From Qipengyuania pacifica (GTDB lineage Bacteria; Pseudomonadota; Alphaproteobacteria; Sphingomonadales; Sphingomonadaceae): DNA of 64,000 bases. How positions within the stretch are numbered: the stretch's first letter is position 1; each line of letters starts with the position of its first letter. A program made the translations under genes and the position numbers. The DNA is taken from assembly GCF_019857205.1 (NCBI RefSeq), contig NZ_JAHWXO010000008.1, forward strand, positions 1-64,000. Direction: 5' to 3'. This document shows positions 15,833-24,280 of the stretch, piece by piece. The notes under the pieces were generated by a model. The model was not told the origin of the DNA, did not search any database, and saw only the letters and a list, made by a program, of their open reading frames with translations.

Positions 15833-18217
15833 ATGATCCGCGCCATCCTGACTGCACTCGTCCTAAATCTCTGCATCACCTTGTTTGCTGCGCCCTTGTC
15901 GGCGCAGCAGCTTTCCCATGATTATGATCCTGCGATGTCGGCCGTTGCATATGGTGCAGACCGTGCTGGACCGAACCGTACCGTAGAGCCTGAAGCAAAG
16001 CGCCTTGATGTAGATGCGATGTTGAAGATCGCGACGATTGGTGACCCCAAGGTCATTGGTTGGCTCGGAAGCGACACCACTATCGCGCATCTCTCGCCAG
16101 ACGAATCACAGGTTGTAGTTGTCGTTCAGGAGGGCGATCCGGATGGAAATTCGTTCCGCGGTCGGCTCCTCCTATTCCAGACCTCCGCCATCCTCGCTGG
16201 AAAAGAAACGCCGAGCCCTGAAACGCTTGTCGAATTCGAGTCGCGAACGAATTTCCAGCCAATCGCTGGGTTGCGATGGGTCGACAACACCACACTTGTT
16301 TTTGCGGGTGTCGAAGGTGACGACCCCGTCCAGATCTACCGATTTGACTTGCAAACAAGGTCGCTTGCAAGAATCACCAGTGAAGATCGTCCTGTCGTTA
16401 CATTCTCGACGACGAAAGATTTAGAAGATGTCTTGGTCCTCACCTACGCGGATCAGGTGCAGGCCAAGGACAAGCCAGAATGTCTGACTGTCGGGTGTCT
16501 TGTAAGCCCCGGTCGCTTGACGGACGCAATCAACTCGGCCGGAACAAGTGTCTGGTATCCGGGGGAAATCACCCACTATGGTGCTGATAGCACGAGGAGG
16601 CAGCTGACATCGCTATACGATATTGACGGCATCAGCGACTGCTTTCCGAACCACATAATACCTGGGGGTCTGTCACCGGATGGTGGTTACGCTCTGTTTT
16701 TTTGTGGCGTGTCCCACTGGCCGGAATGGTGGTCTGAATATACGGTAGATCCACAATTTTCAGAGAGGATTGATGCCGAAGACGAGGGCTATGCACACCA
16801 GTACATGCTTCTCGATGTTCGCTCTGACGAAATAAGGCCGCTTTCTTCGGCTCCCTTCTTGAGATTTTCTCAGCCATTCAGCCCGATATGGATTGATGGT
16901 GGTGAACGCGTCCTTCTGCTTGGCGCAGTTGAACCACTAGTCGATGTCAGTGAGACGGAACGAAAAACACGCGCGTCGCGACTAGGGGTCATCGCGGTTG
17001 ATCCTCGAACGGGCGAAACCGAATTTGCTTTTGAGCTGGATAACAAGCGCTATCGAAGAGTCGCCAATGCCGAATGGAACCAGTCCGACCGGATCTTGAA
17101 AGTCGATTTGATCGGTCGCGACGGCTCTCCTGATCTCACTCTCGCATTACAGGCCTCCGCGAAGGGCTGGACTCGGGTTAAGCAGCCGAAGGCTGCTGAA
17201 GCTCCTCGTCGCGTGACATTCGAGGTCTCCGAATCGCCCAATGATCGACCCGTTTTGTTCGCTACAGATACGAGCACGGGTGCTCGCTATCAGGTTTTTG
17301 ACCCCAATCCATGGCTCGCGGGATATGATCTAGGCCATGTCGAAGAGATCAAGTGGCAAAGCGCGGGAGGGTACAATTGGGATGGTGCGATTTATTATCC
17401 AACCGACTATATCGAGGGGCAGCGCTATCCGCTTGTGATCCTCACGCACGGATATCGTCCCGGCAAGTTTTCGCCTTACGGCTATCAGAGAAATTATGCG
17501 GCTCAACCGCTTGCCTCAGCCGGAATGATTGTCCTTCAGATGGCGGAAACGGGCCTTAACGATGTGATCGGCACGCCTGCTGAGCTACCGCGCAGTCGTG
17601 AGGGCTATGAAAGCGCAATTGATGAGTTGGCGAGTCGGGGCCTGATCGACCGCGAACGTGTCGGCTTAGTCGGTTTTAGCAGAACAGCCTGGTATTCAAA
17701 TTTCATGGCGACCCACTCGGAATACCCGATTGCAGCCACCATGATAACTGACGGCGGCGATATCGGGTGGTGGGGCTACATGTCGTACAACGTTATCGAA
17801 GAAATGGATCAGGTGCTGGGTGCCTCATCTTTCGGTGAAGGTCTTGAGGCGATGTTGGAAACGGCACCTACGTTCAGCCTGAATCGCTGGCGTGCCCCGA
17901 TGCTCATGTGGTCAGCCGGTGAAGACGTGATCGACCTTTGGGACGTGTACGTTGGATTGCGCCATCTCCAAGTTCCGGTTGAATTCTGGCACTTTCCGGA
18001 TGGAACCCATGATTTGATCAAGATGTCCCACCGCAGAGTTGGCAGTGAACTTATGGTCGACTGGTTCGGCTTCTGGCTCAAAGACGAGCTGAGTGGTGAC
18101 CATGCTAAATCAGAACAGAACGCGAGATGGCAGGAAATGAGAATTCTCGCCGATCGCGTCGCTTCGGAACCGCGACCACCGCTGTTAGACTGGAGTGCAG
18201 AGCCCCGCCCCCGGTAA
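15833..18217 (+). CDS. Lasso peptide isopeptidase-like S9 peptidase (orphan)
   Basis: This 794-residue protein is a prolyl-oligopeptidase (S9) with a signal peptide, a beta-propeller and a C-terminal alpha/beta hydrolase domain. The nucleophile lies in VGFSRTAW (Ser616), with candidate Asp in SAGEDVIDLWD and His in FPDGTHDL. Length, domain order and neighbours (TonB receptor, FecI, FecR) match the Atxe2 family, which opens the isopeptide bond of lasso peptides after uptake. No lasso precursor or A-B-C genes lie beside it, unlike the second isopeptidase at 47739. It may serve to import and degrade foreign lasso peptides. A general dipeptidyl peptidase is the alternative. Confidence 0.75.
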   Translation: MIRAILTALVLNLCITLFAAPLSAQQLSHDYDPAMSAVAYGADRAGPNRTVEPEAKRLDVDAMLKIATIGDPKVIGWLGSDTTIAHLSPDESQVVVVVQEGDPDGNSFRGRLLLFQTSAILAGKETPSPETLVEFESRTNFQPIAGLRWVDNTTLVFAGVEGDDPVQIYRFDLQTRSLARITSEDRPVVTFSTTKDLEDVLVLTYADQVQAKDKPECLTVGCLVSPGRLTDAINSAGTSVWYPGEITHYGADSTRRQLTSLYDIDGISDCFPNHIIPGGLSPDGGYALFFCGVSHWPEWWSEYTVDPQFSERIDAEDEGYAHQYMLLDVRSDEIRPLSSAPFLRFSQPFSPIWIDGGERVLLLGAVEPLVDVSETERKTRASRLGVIAVDPRTGETEFAFELDNKRYRRVANAEWNQSDRILKVDLIGRDGSPDLTLALQASAKGWTRVKQPKAAEAPRRVTFEVSESPNDRPVLFATDTSTGARYQVFDPNPWLAGYDLGHVEEIKWQSAGGYNWDGAIYYPTDYIEGQRYPLVILTHGYRPGKFSPYGYQRNYAAQPLASAGMIVLQMAETGLNDVIGTPAELPRSREGYESAIDELASRGLIDRERVGLVGFSRTAWYSNFMATHSEYPIAATMITDGGDIGWWGYMSYNVIEEMDQVLGASSFGEGLEAMLETAPTFSLNRWRAPMLMWSAGEDVIDLWDVYVGLRHLQVPVEFWHFPDGTHDLIKMSHRRVGSELMVDWFGFWLKDELSGDHAKSEQNARWQEMRILADRVASEPRPPLLDWSAEPRPR

Positions 18218-18327
18218 GCTAAAAGGGAGTTTTCGCTTCAACGTCGCTCTCCGTGAAGCCTTGATGCGTGGGGTGCTAAGATAGAAAGTGGACGGAATGG
18301 CTGAATTCTCCAGCTAAAAAACGCGGT

Positions 18328-18822
18328 TCAATGCACTCGATCGTTCTCGTGATGCTTGCCGCCCTTAAAGCAAGCTCCATCGTCGTCTACATGGCTCGAG
18401 CAGATCAGCCCAGTAAAGCTTGATGCATTTGGATCGACGTCGGCTTTGAAGGTTGTCGGGAGCACTACTCTGTGGCTGTAATTGGGGCGCAAATTTGACG
18501 AGAGTATTTCTTCGTGACGGACTGTTTCCAGAATTGGCTTGGCCACTACGCTATGAGCGAGGTTGGAGGTCGTACGGCTGACGGATGATTGCCAGATCTT
18601 GGTATTTTGAGAATATCGTATCAAGCCTTCGATTTCCGTGATCGCAGAGTTATCAATGCAGAACGTCAAACGTAGATTGAATCTCTTAAACCCCACACAC
18701 CTGCGATCGGAGATCGAAAGGGCAATGCAGTTTGCTCCTCTCAGTTTGGCAACTCCGGCTTTTCTACGTGGGCGCTGAGATAGGCGGTCTTGATAGGAAG
18801 GAAGCGGTCGATCGTTCTTCAT
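18328..18822 (-). CDS. Hypothetical protein, doubtful
   Basis: A 164-codon frame on the minus strand starts at 18822. I do not recognise it; it is rich in Ser, Arg and Asn, has scattered cysteines and no signal peptide or membrane segment. There is no good ribosome binding site. It sits between the orphan isopeptidase and traG, in DNA with lower GC than the transfer genes, so it may be a remnant or chance frame at the cargo junction. Confidence 0.25.
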   Translation of the reverse strand: MKNDRPLPSYQDRLSQRPRRKAGVAKLRGANCIALSISDRRCVGFKRFNLRLTFCIDNSAITEIEGLIRYSQNTKIWQSSVSRTTSNLAHSVVAKPILETVRHEEILSSNLRPNYSHRVVLPTTFKADVDPNASSFTGLICSSHVDDDGACFKGGKHHENDRVH

Positions 18823-19051
18823 CGTGTCGAGGCGAGCCCGGTGTGGGCAGTTTCGGGACGGATTTTGTCTCAAATGTGTAGTCAGACCATCGGAGCTTCT
18901 CGATATAAGAGGGCTTCCACTGTGCCCGGAAACGCGAAGCGTCGGGCCATACCCCAAACCTTCTAATGCTACGCCGTTGTGCGATCCACGAATTCGCACC
19001 TTGCATATCGGTGATCCCTACGTCGACCTGCTTTGGCAAAAGGAGGACATC
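18823..19051 (+). other. Region upstream of traG, cargo junction
   Basis: An open frame extends upstream of traG through here, but its translation does not resemble the family and has no ribosome binding site. A perfect AAAGGAGG at 19039-19046 fixes the traG start at 19052. The right-hand edge of the first cargo block must lie in or just before this stretch. Confidence 0.4.
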
Positions 19052-21046
19052 GTGTCTGCGACGAGAATTTTGTGGGGCCAGATCGTAGCTGTGTTTGCCT
19101 TGACGCTCGCAGGCATCTGGGCGGGCACTCAGTGGACGGCGCACGCGCTCGGCTATCAGGCGCAATTGGGCCCGCCGTGGTTCAGCTTTTCCGGAGCGCC
19201 TGTCTATCCGCCTTATGCCATTTTCTGGTGGTGGTTCAGCTACGAAGCCTATGCGCCGCGCATCTTCGAGACCGGCGGAATGATTGCTGCATCGGGCGGT
19301 CTCGTGTCGGTAGTTGTCGCGATCGGCATGTCGGTCTGGCGCGCCCGAGAAATCAGGAACAGTGCGACCTATGGCTCGGCGCGCTGGGCGACCCGTTCCG
19401 AAATAGCACGCGCTGGCCTTCTGGCAGGCAAGGGCGTCATTATCGGCCAGCACGCCAATCTCTATCTTCGCCACGACGGGCCCGAACATGTGCTCTGCTT
19501 CGCGCCGACGCGCAGCGGCAAGGGGGTCGGCCTTGTCGTGCCGACGCTGCTGACCTGGCCGCACTCGGCGATCGTCCATGACATCAAGGGCGAGAACTGG
19601 GAGCTGACCGCTGGGTTCCGGTCCAGCTTCAGCCGCACGCTTCTGTTCGATCCGACCAATGAGGCATCGGCAGCCTACAACCCGCTGATGGAAGTGCGAC
19701 GCGGCATCAACGAAGTGCGCGACGTGCAGAACATCGCCGATGTACTGGTCGATCCCGAAGGCTCGCTTGAACGGCGCAACCACTGGGAGAAGACCAGCCA
19801 TGCGCTGCTCGTCGGGGCCATTCTACATGTGCTTTATGCCGAGCCTGACAAGACGCTCGCCGGGGTGGCGAACTTCCTCTCCGATCCGCGCCGATCGATC
19901 GAGGCGACATTGACCGCCATGATGCACACGCCGCATCTGGGGGAAGACGGCATCCATCCGGTTGTCGCGAGCGCGGCGAGAGAATTGCTCAACAAGTCGG
20001 AGAACGAACGCTCGGGCGTGCTCTCGACCGCCATGTCGTTCCTTGGGCTGTACCGCGATCCGGTGATCGCCAGGGTCACCCGGCATTGCGAATGGCGCAT
20101 CGCGGACCTGGTGGCACAGGGCCGACCGGTCACACTCTATCTCGTCGTCCCGCCCTCCGACATCAGCCGCACCAAGCCGCTCATCCGGCTCATCCTCAAC
20201 CAACTCGGAAGACGCCTGACCGAGGACCTGCAGGAGGGTGCCGATCGCGAGCGGCTTCTCCTTATGCTCGACGAGTTTCCGGCCTTGGGCCGACTCGACT
20301 TTTTCGAAAGCGCGCTCGCCTTCATGGCGGGCTACGGCATCAAGGCGTTCCTGATCGCGCAGTCGTTGAACCAGATCGAGAAAGCCTATGGGCAAAACAA
20401 TGCCATCCTCGACAATTGCCATGTGCGGGTGTGCTTCGCGACCAATGACGAGCGCACTGCCAAGCGCGTTTCGGAATCACTCGGGACCGCGACCGAAACC
20501 CGGGCGATGCGCAATTATGCCGGACACCGCCTCTCGCCCTGGCTTGGTCACCTGATGGTCTCGCGCTCGGAGACGGCGCGCGCTCTTCTGACCCAGGGCG
20601 AAATTATGCAGCTTCCCGATACCGACGAAATCGTGATGCTCGCAGGCGTGCATCCGATCCGTGCCAGGAAAGCGCGCTACTACCACGACCCCCGGCTCAG
20701 CAAACGGGTAGAGCGTCCACCAACGGTCCAAAAGGGCGAGTTTGCGGCGGATGAGAGCGAATGGCACGGGAGACTTGTGACCGCGCCTGCGCAATCCGCG
20801 AAATTGCTGACCGGGTCTGAAGAGTACGAGGTCGATGATCGCCAGTCCGATGGCGGGATCCGCCAATCGCCTGAATTGCCGGACTACGAAGATGTCGCGC
20901 CGCCGCCCGTCGATATCCCCAACGAATTTGAGTTTGCCGACCGAACGGACGACGATCAGGCAAACCGCAATCGCAGAATGGCCGAGCGGATGCAGGCCAA
21001 TGCGCGGCGGGCTGCACTCGATCCTGGCGACGGGATCGAGCTATGA
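19052..21046 (+). CDS. traG: Type IV coupling protein TraG (VirD4-like)
   Basis: This 664-residue coupling protein has two N-terminal membrane segments (about residues 5-25 and 75-95), a Walker A motif in CFAPTRSGKGVGLVV (from about residue 151) and a Walker B motif in LLMLDEFPALGRLDF (about residue 405). It feeds the relaxase-DNA complex into the Trb channel. The GTG start is preceded by a strong AAGGAGG. The gene overlaps copG-like gene by four bases. The acidic C-terminal tail (after residue 560) is typical for specificity of substrate binding. Confidence 0.93.
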   Translation: MSATRILWGQIVAVFALTLAGIWAGTQWTAHALGYQAQLGPPWFSFSGAPVYPPYAIFWWWFSYEAYAPRIFETGGMIAASGGLVSVVVAIGMSVWRAREIRNSATYGSARWATRSEIARAGLLAGKGVIIGQHANLYLRHDGPEHVLCFAPTRSGKGVGLVVPTLLTWPHSAIVHDIKGENWELTAGFRSSFSRTLLFDPTNEASAAYNPLMEVRRGINEVRDVQNIADVLVDPEGSLERRNHWEKTSHALLVGAILHVLYAEPDKTLAGVANFLSDPRRSIEATLTAMMHTPHLGEDGIHPVVASAARELLNKSENERSGVLSTAMSFLGLYRDPVIARVTRHCEWRIADLVAQGRPVTLYLVVPPSDISRTKPLIRLILNQLGRRLTEDLQEGADRERLLLMLDEFPALGRLDFFESALAFMAGYGIKAFLIAQSLNQIEKAYGQNNAILDNCHVRVCFATNDERTAKRVSESLGTATETRAMRNYAGHRLSPWLGHLMVSRSETARALLTQGEIMQLPDTDEIVMLAGVHPIRARKARYYHDPRLSKRVERPPTVQKGEFAADESEWHGRLVTAPAQSAKLLTGSEEYEVDDRQSDGGIRQSPELPDYEDVAPPPVDIPNEFEFADRTDDDQANRNRRMAERMQANARRAALDPGDGIEL

Positions 21047-21519
21047 GCAAGGGCAACCGTATCAAGCACACCTTTCGCTTGCTGCCGGCCCTTTCCAGGC
21101 AACTCGCCGACTATGCCGGCCGCAAGCGCGTCTCGCAGGCTTCGGTAGTGGAGGCCGCCATTGCCTCTTTTCTCTCTCCCGATGGATCGGAACGCATGGA
21201 AGCGGCCTTCAGTCGCCGACTTGATCGCATAAGCCGACAGATCGGCAAGCTCGACTATCATATCGAGGTCGGGAATGAGGCCTTCGCCCTTTATCTCAGG
21301 CGATGGCTGGCGGTGACGCCGGCAATCCCGGCCGAAACCGGTGCCGCCGCGCGTGCTGATGCTGAAAAGCGGTTCGACTTCTTCGTCGAAGCGCTCGCGC
21401 GGCGCATGGAGACGGGCAGGCATCTCGCTGACGATCTCATTCGCGCGGCTCCGGAACCAGAGCTGGGTGAGATTGAGAATGAAAACGGAAACGGTCCGGA
21501 GTCTCCGGCGCAGCCCTGA
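21043..21519 (+). CDS. CopG-like ribbon-helix-helix protein
   Basis: This 158-residue protein begins with a ribbon-helix-helix (KHTFRLLPALSRQLADYAGRKRVSQASVVEAAIASFL) and continues with a helical region with a conserved FFVEALARRME box. Such proteins follow traG in Trb-type elements and may regulate transfer genes or help at the transfer origin. The ATG overlaps the traG stop. In unbroken elements trbB comes next; here the HEPN fusion and the Ssp operon lie between. Confidence 0.85.
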   Translation: MSKGNRIKHTFRLLPALSRQLADYAGRKRVSQASVVEAAIASFLSPDGSERMEAAFSRRLDRISRQIGKLDYHIEVGNEAFALYLRRWLAVTPAIPAETGAAARADAEKRFDFFVEALARRMETGRHLADDLIRAAPEPELGEIENENGNGPESPAQP

Positions 21520-21648
21520 CAAAGACCTTCGATAGTCCGGCAGGGAAACCCTACGAATAGAGGAGAGGGACGCTCTCTTGGATGCGCCGCCGCACTGTAC
21601 AGCAATGCGAGGGTGCAACAATTCCAAGTGCTTGCTAAAGGTTCAGTA

Positions 21649-22575
21649 ATGCGCACCGAACTCGATCATCTGCCTCCACAAAAACAACGCGAACTTGAGC
21701 GCGTGGTGCAGCTGATCTTCGAAGAATTCGATGATGCCTTTGCGCTCGCCAAGCACGAATGGAAAAAGGCCGGGCGCATTCTCAAGGTCGTGCTCTACGG
21801 CAGCTATGCGCGCGGCACCTGGGTCGACGAACCTCACACCGCCAAAGGCTACCAGTCGGATTATGATCTGCTGGTTATCGTCAACGACAAGCGGCTGGTC
21901 GACCGGGTGAAATACTGGTCCAACCTCGATGAGCGGCTCATGCGCGAATACGGCGTTACCAAGACGCTCAAGACTCCGGTCAATTTCATCGTTCACACGT
22001 TGCAGGAAGTGAACGATGGTCTGGCGCATGGACGCTACTTCTTCATGGACGTCGCGAAGGACGGGATCGCGCTCTACGAATCCGACGATACCGAATTGCA
22101 CACGCCCAAGCCCAAGACACCTGAACAGGCACTTTGCATGGCGCAGGAGTATTTCGATGAATGGTATTCCGCAGCGCTAAAGCGCTACGAAATCGCGAAG
22201 TTCGACATATCACGAGAGTTTTTCAAAGATGCCGCGTTCGATCTGCATCAAGCGACAGAGCGCCTCTATCATTGCGTGCTGTTGGTCTGCACCTTCTACA
22301 CTCCGCACGTGCACAACCTTGGGTTCCTGCGCACCCAGGCGGAACGGATCGACCCCCGCCTGACCTATGTTTGGCCGCGCGAAACTAAGCGTGATCGCGC
22401 GCGCTTTGAGAAACTCAAAGAAGCCTACGTCAAGGCTCGTTACTCGAAGCACTACCGCATCACCAAGGAAGAGCTCGAATGGCTCGGTGAGCAAGTCGAG
22501 GAGCTCGGCCGCGTAGTGCACGAGGTGTGTTCGGAGCGGCTGGAAAAGCTGAAAACCGAACTGGATATTAAATAG
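21649..22575 (+). CDS. Nucleotidyltransferase-HEPN fusion protein
   Basis: This 308-residue protein joins a minimal nucleotidyltransferase (LYGSYARGTWVD at residues about 49-60, then YQSDYDLLVIV with Asp71 and Asp73) to a C-terminal HEPN domain (about residues 150-300, including AFDLHQATERLYHCVLL and ARYSKHYRI). MNT and HEPN proteins usually form two-gene toxin-antitoxin systems in which the transferase AMPylates or inactivates the HEPN RNase; here both sit on one chain. A canonical RX4-6H RNase motif is not obvious, so activity is uncertain. The start is at 21649 (MRTELDHLPP). It borders the defence operon end to end. Confidence 0.8.
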   Translation: MRTELDHLPPQKQRELERVVQLIFEEFDDAFALAKHEWKKAGRILKVVLYGSYARGTWVDEPHTAKGYQSDYDLLVIVNDKRLVDRVKYWSNLDERLMREYGVTKTLKTPVNFIVHTLQEVNDGLAHGRYFFMDVAKDGIALYESDDTELHTPKPKTPEQALCMAQEYFDEWYSAALKRYEIAKFDISREFFKDAAFDLHQATERLYHCVLLVCTFYTPHVHNLGFLRTQAERIDPRLTYVWPRETKRDRARFEKLKEAYVKARYSKHYRITKEELEWLGEQVEELGRVVHEVCSERLEKLKTELDIK

Positions 22576-22614
22576 CCCTCTTTGTGATGCAGGACCTAGG
22601 TTTCGACAATCCGA

Positions 22615-23802
22615 CTAGCTGTGTGGAACAAAGTCGGGCATCTCGCGCCGCATGAACTCGTCGAATAGGGGGACCGTAAAGCAAATGTCACCGTACGCCG
22701 GAGAGTAAATCATCGCCTTCTTGATTAACGTTGTACGCTGTTGGTTCGCCTTATCCATATCGCAGCCAAGTTGGACGGCTACTTCCGAGGAGCGTTGTGT
22801 GCCTTTGCCTAGCTCAGCAAGTCCGCGAAGATAGTTTTTCTCGGCAGGAGTACAGCGATCATAACGGACGCGAAAAAAGCTTTCGTCCAATTTTTCCCGC
22901 GCTACGTCGGTTGCTTCAACAACATCGTTCCACGTTATTGTTTTCTCGTCTTGCGCGATATTCCAAGCGCAATATGACCATTGCTGAAGGAAGTATGGGT
23001 AGCGCTCGGTCACGCGGAGTATCTCAGCGACGGCATCAGCCTCAAATTGAACGCCGAGAGCATTTGCTGGGTGTTCAATAGCGCAAGCAGCCTCCTCCTC
23101 ACCCAAGGCGTCTATACGCGGGAAGATGAAAAGGCGTTCGGCATAGGATTTCGCCGATCCAGCAAGCCCCAGGACTTGAGGTAGACCGGCACCGATGATG
23201 GTTACTGGCAGCCCTTGCTGGCTGATCCGATGGATCGCGGCGATCAATGCACCTAGCTCTGTTTTTTCGAGTATTTGTAGTTCGTCGACAAACAAGACGA
23301 CGCATTTGTTGGCCGCGGCAGCCGCTTCGCCAACCTCTGCGAAAATATCACCAAGGTCGGTTTCGAGATCCCCGCTATCGGCTACTCCAAGAGTTGGGTC
23401 GTAAGTTAAGGCATACTCGCCGATCGAAACCCCGAAGCCGGCGACGAAAGCTTTGAGCGCTCCAAGACTGCGTTTTGCTCTATCCTTTGCCGCCTCTATC
23501 ATGCTGAGGTTGAGAAGCGCTTTTCTTAACCCGACCACGAGAAGATCGGGAAGCGGCTTGCCCTCCGTCGCTTCAGCGAAAACCACTTCATAACCCGATG
23601 CCTTTGCCGCATCGTGCATACGTCTAAGCAGGACGGTCTTTCCGACTCCCCTAAGCCCATTGAGGATCATCGGTTGCACGGAATTTCCGGCCCGCATTCG
23701 CTCGAACATGAGGTCGGCTTGTTCGATTACGTTTTCGCGACCGGCAAGTTCTGGAGGCTTATTTCCCGCGCCCGGCGAGTATGGGTTGCGGATTGGGTTC
23801 AC
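22615..23802 (-). CDS. AAA ATPase at the end of the Ssp operon
   Basis: This 395-residue protein has an Orc/STAND-like AAA module: Walker A in NGLRGVGKTVLLRR (Gly49-Thr56), Walker B in CVVLFVDELQILEK (about residues 165-178), and a C-terminal winged-helix region (CTPAEKNYLRGLAELG). Proteins of this form occur as stand-alone ATP-binding proteins near mobile and defence loci. It lies 31 bases after the preceding gene on the same strand, a wider gap than elsewhere in the operon, so it may be an added unit. A role as sensor or regulator of the defence module is inferred only from position. Confidence 0.65.
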   Translation of the reverse strand: MNPIRNPYSPGAGNKPPELAGRENVIEQADLMFERMRAGNSVQPMILNGLRGVGKTVLLRRMHDAAKASGYEVVFAEATEGKPLPDLLVVGLRKALLNLSMIEAAKDRAKRSLGALKAFVAGFGVSIGEYALTYDPTLGVADSGDLETDLGDIFAEVGEAAAAANKCVVLFVDELQILEKTELGALIAAIHRISQQGLPVTIIGAGLPQVLGLAGSAKSYAERLFIFPRIDALGEEEAACAIEHPANALGVQFEADAVAEILRVTERYPYFLQQWSYCAWNIAQDEKTITWNDVVEATDVAREKLDESFFRVRYDRCTPAEKNYLRGLAELGKGTQRSSEVAVQLGCDMDKANQQRTTLIKKAMIYSPAYGDICFTVPLFDEFMRREMPDFVPHS

Positions 23803-23833
23803 AGTGCAGCCTGCCGCTGAGCGAGACGATTAC

Positions 23834-24280
23834 TCATTGACCGATCATTGCAACTACAGTTTCCGAAAGATGGTCCAGCGCTGTGTCACCCCCTCGGCTT
23901 TCCAGGATGTCGAGCAATTCCGGAAAGCCTACATTGGCGTAACCGTTTGCAATCCGCATCATCTCCCCTGGACGATCCACTACAGATGCGTCCGCGGTTT
24001 CTGCGATGGCGAGGAGGGTAAGGGCGGTGGGCCTCCAATCAGGGGACCCAATGGCGACGCCTTCTGCGGCCTTGTATGTCTTTCCGCTGGGGAGTGTAGG
24101 TTTCAAGCCCCTCTTCGCCGCTATGCATATAGCAGCGAACCAAAAGTCGACATTCCGGTCAAAGGGTTGATGTTCCGGCCGGGCGGTTTTTCCCTCGCGG
24201 CGCTGGACAAAGGAGTCGAAGTGCTTGCGAAAATCGTCAGCAACGACGACGTCCTGCCCGGCAAAGGGATTCTCAGCCAT
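23834..24280 (-). CDS. Hypothetical protein of the Ssp operon (148 aa)
   Basis: I do not recognise this 148-residue protein. It starts MAENPFAGQDVVVADDFRKHFDSFV and contains DFWFAAICIAAKRGLKP and a long helical C-terminal half; no signal or membrane segment is seen. Its ATG overlaps the stop of the SMC-like ATPase gene by one base, so the two are translationally coupled and may form a complex. DNA-binding or adaptor function is possible but not shown. Confidence 0.7.
   Translation of the reverse strand: MAENPFAGQDVVVADDFRKHFDSFVQRREGKTARPEHQPFDRNVDFWFAAICIAAKRGLKPTLPSGKTYKAAEGVAIGSPDWRPTALTLLAIAETADASVVDRPGEMMRIANGYANVGFPELLDILESRGGDTALDHLSETVVAMIGQ

Noticed and set aside
18218-19051. Lasso precursor next to the orphan isopeptidase
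   Set aside because: I looked for short frames with an ASxET(R/K)G-type leader end in the flanks of this unit and found none.
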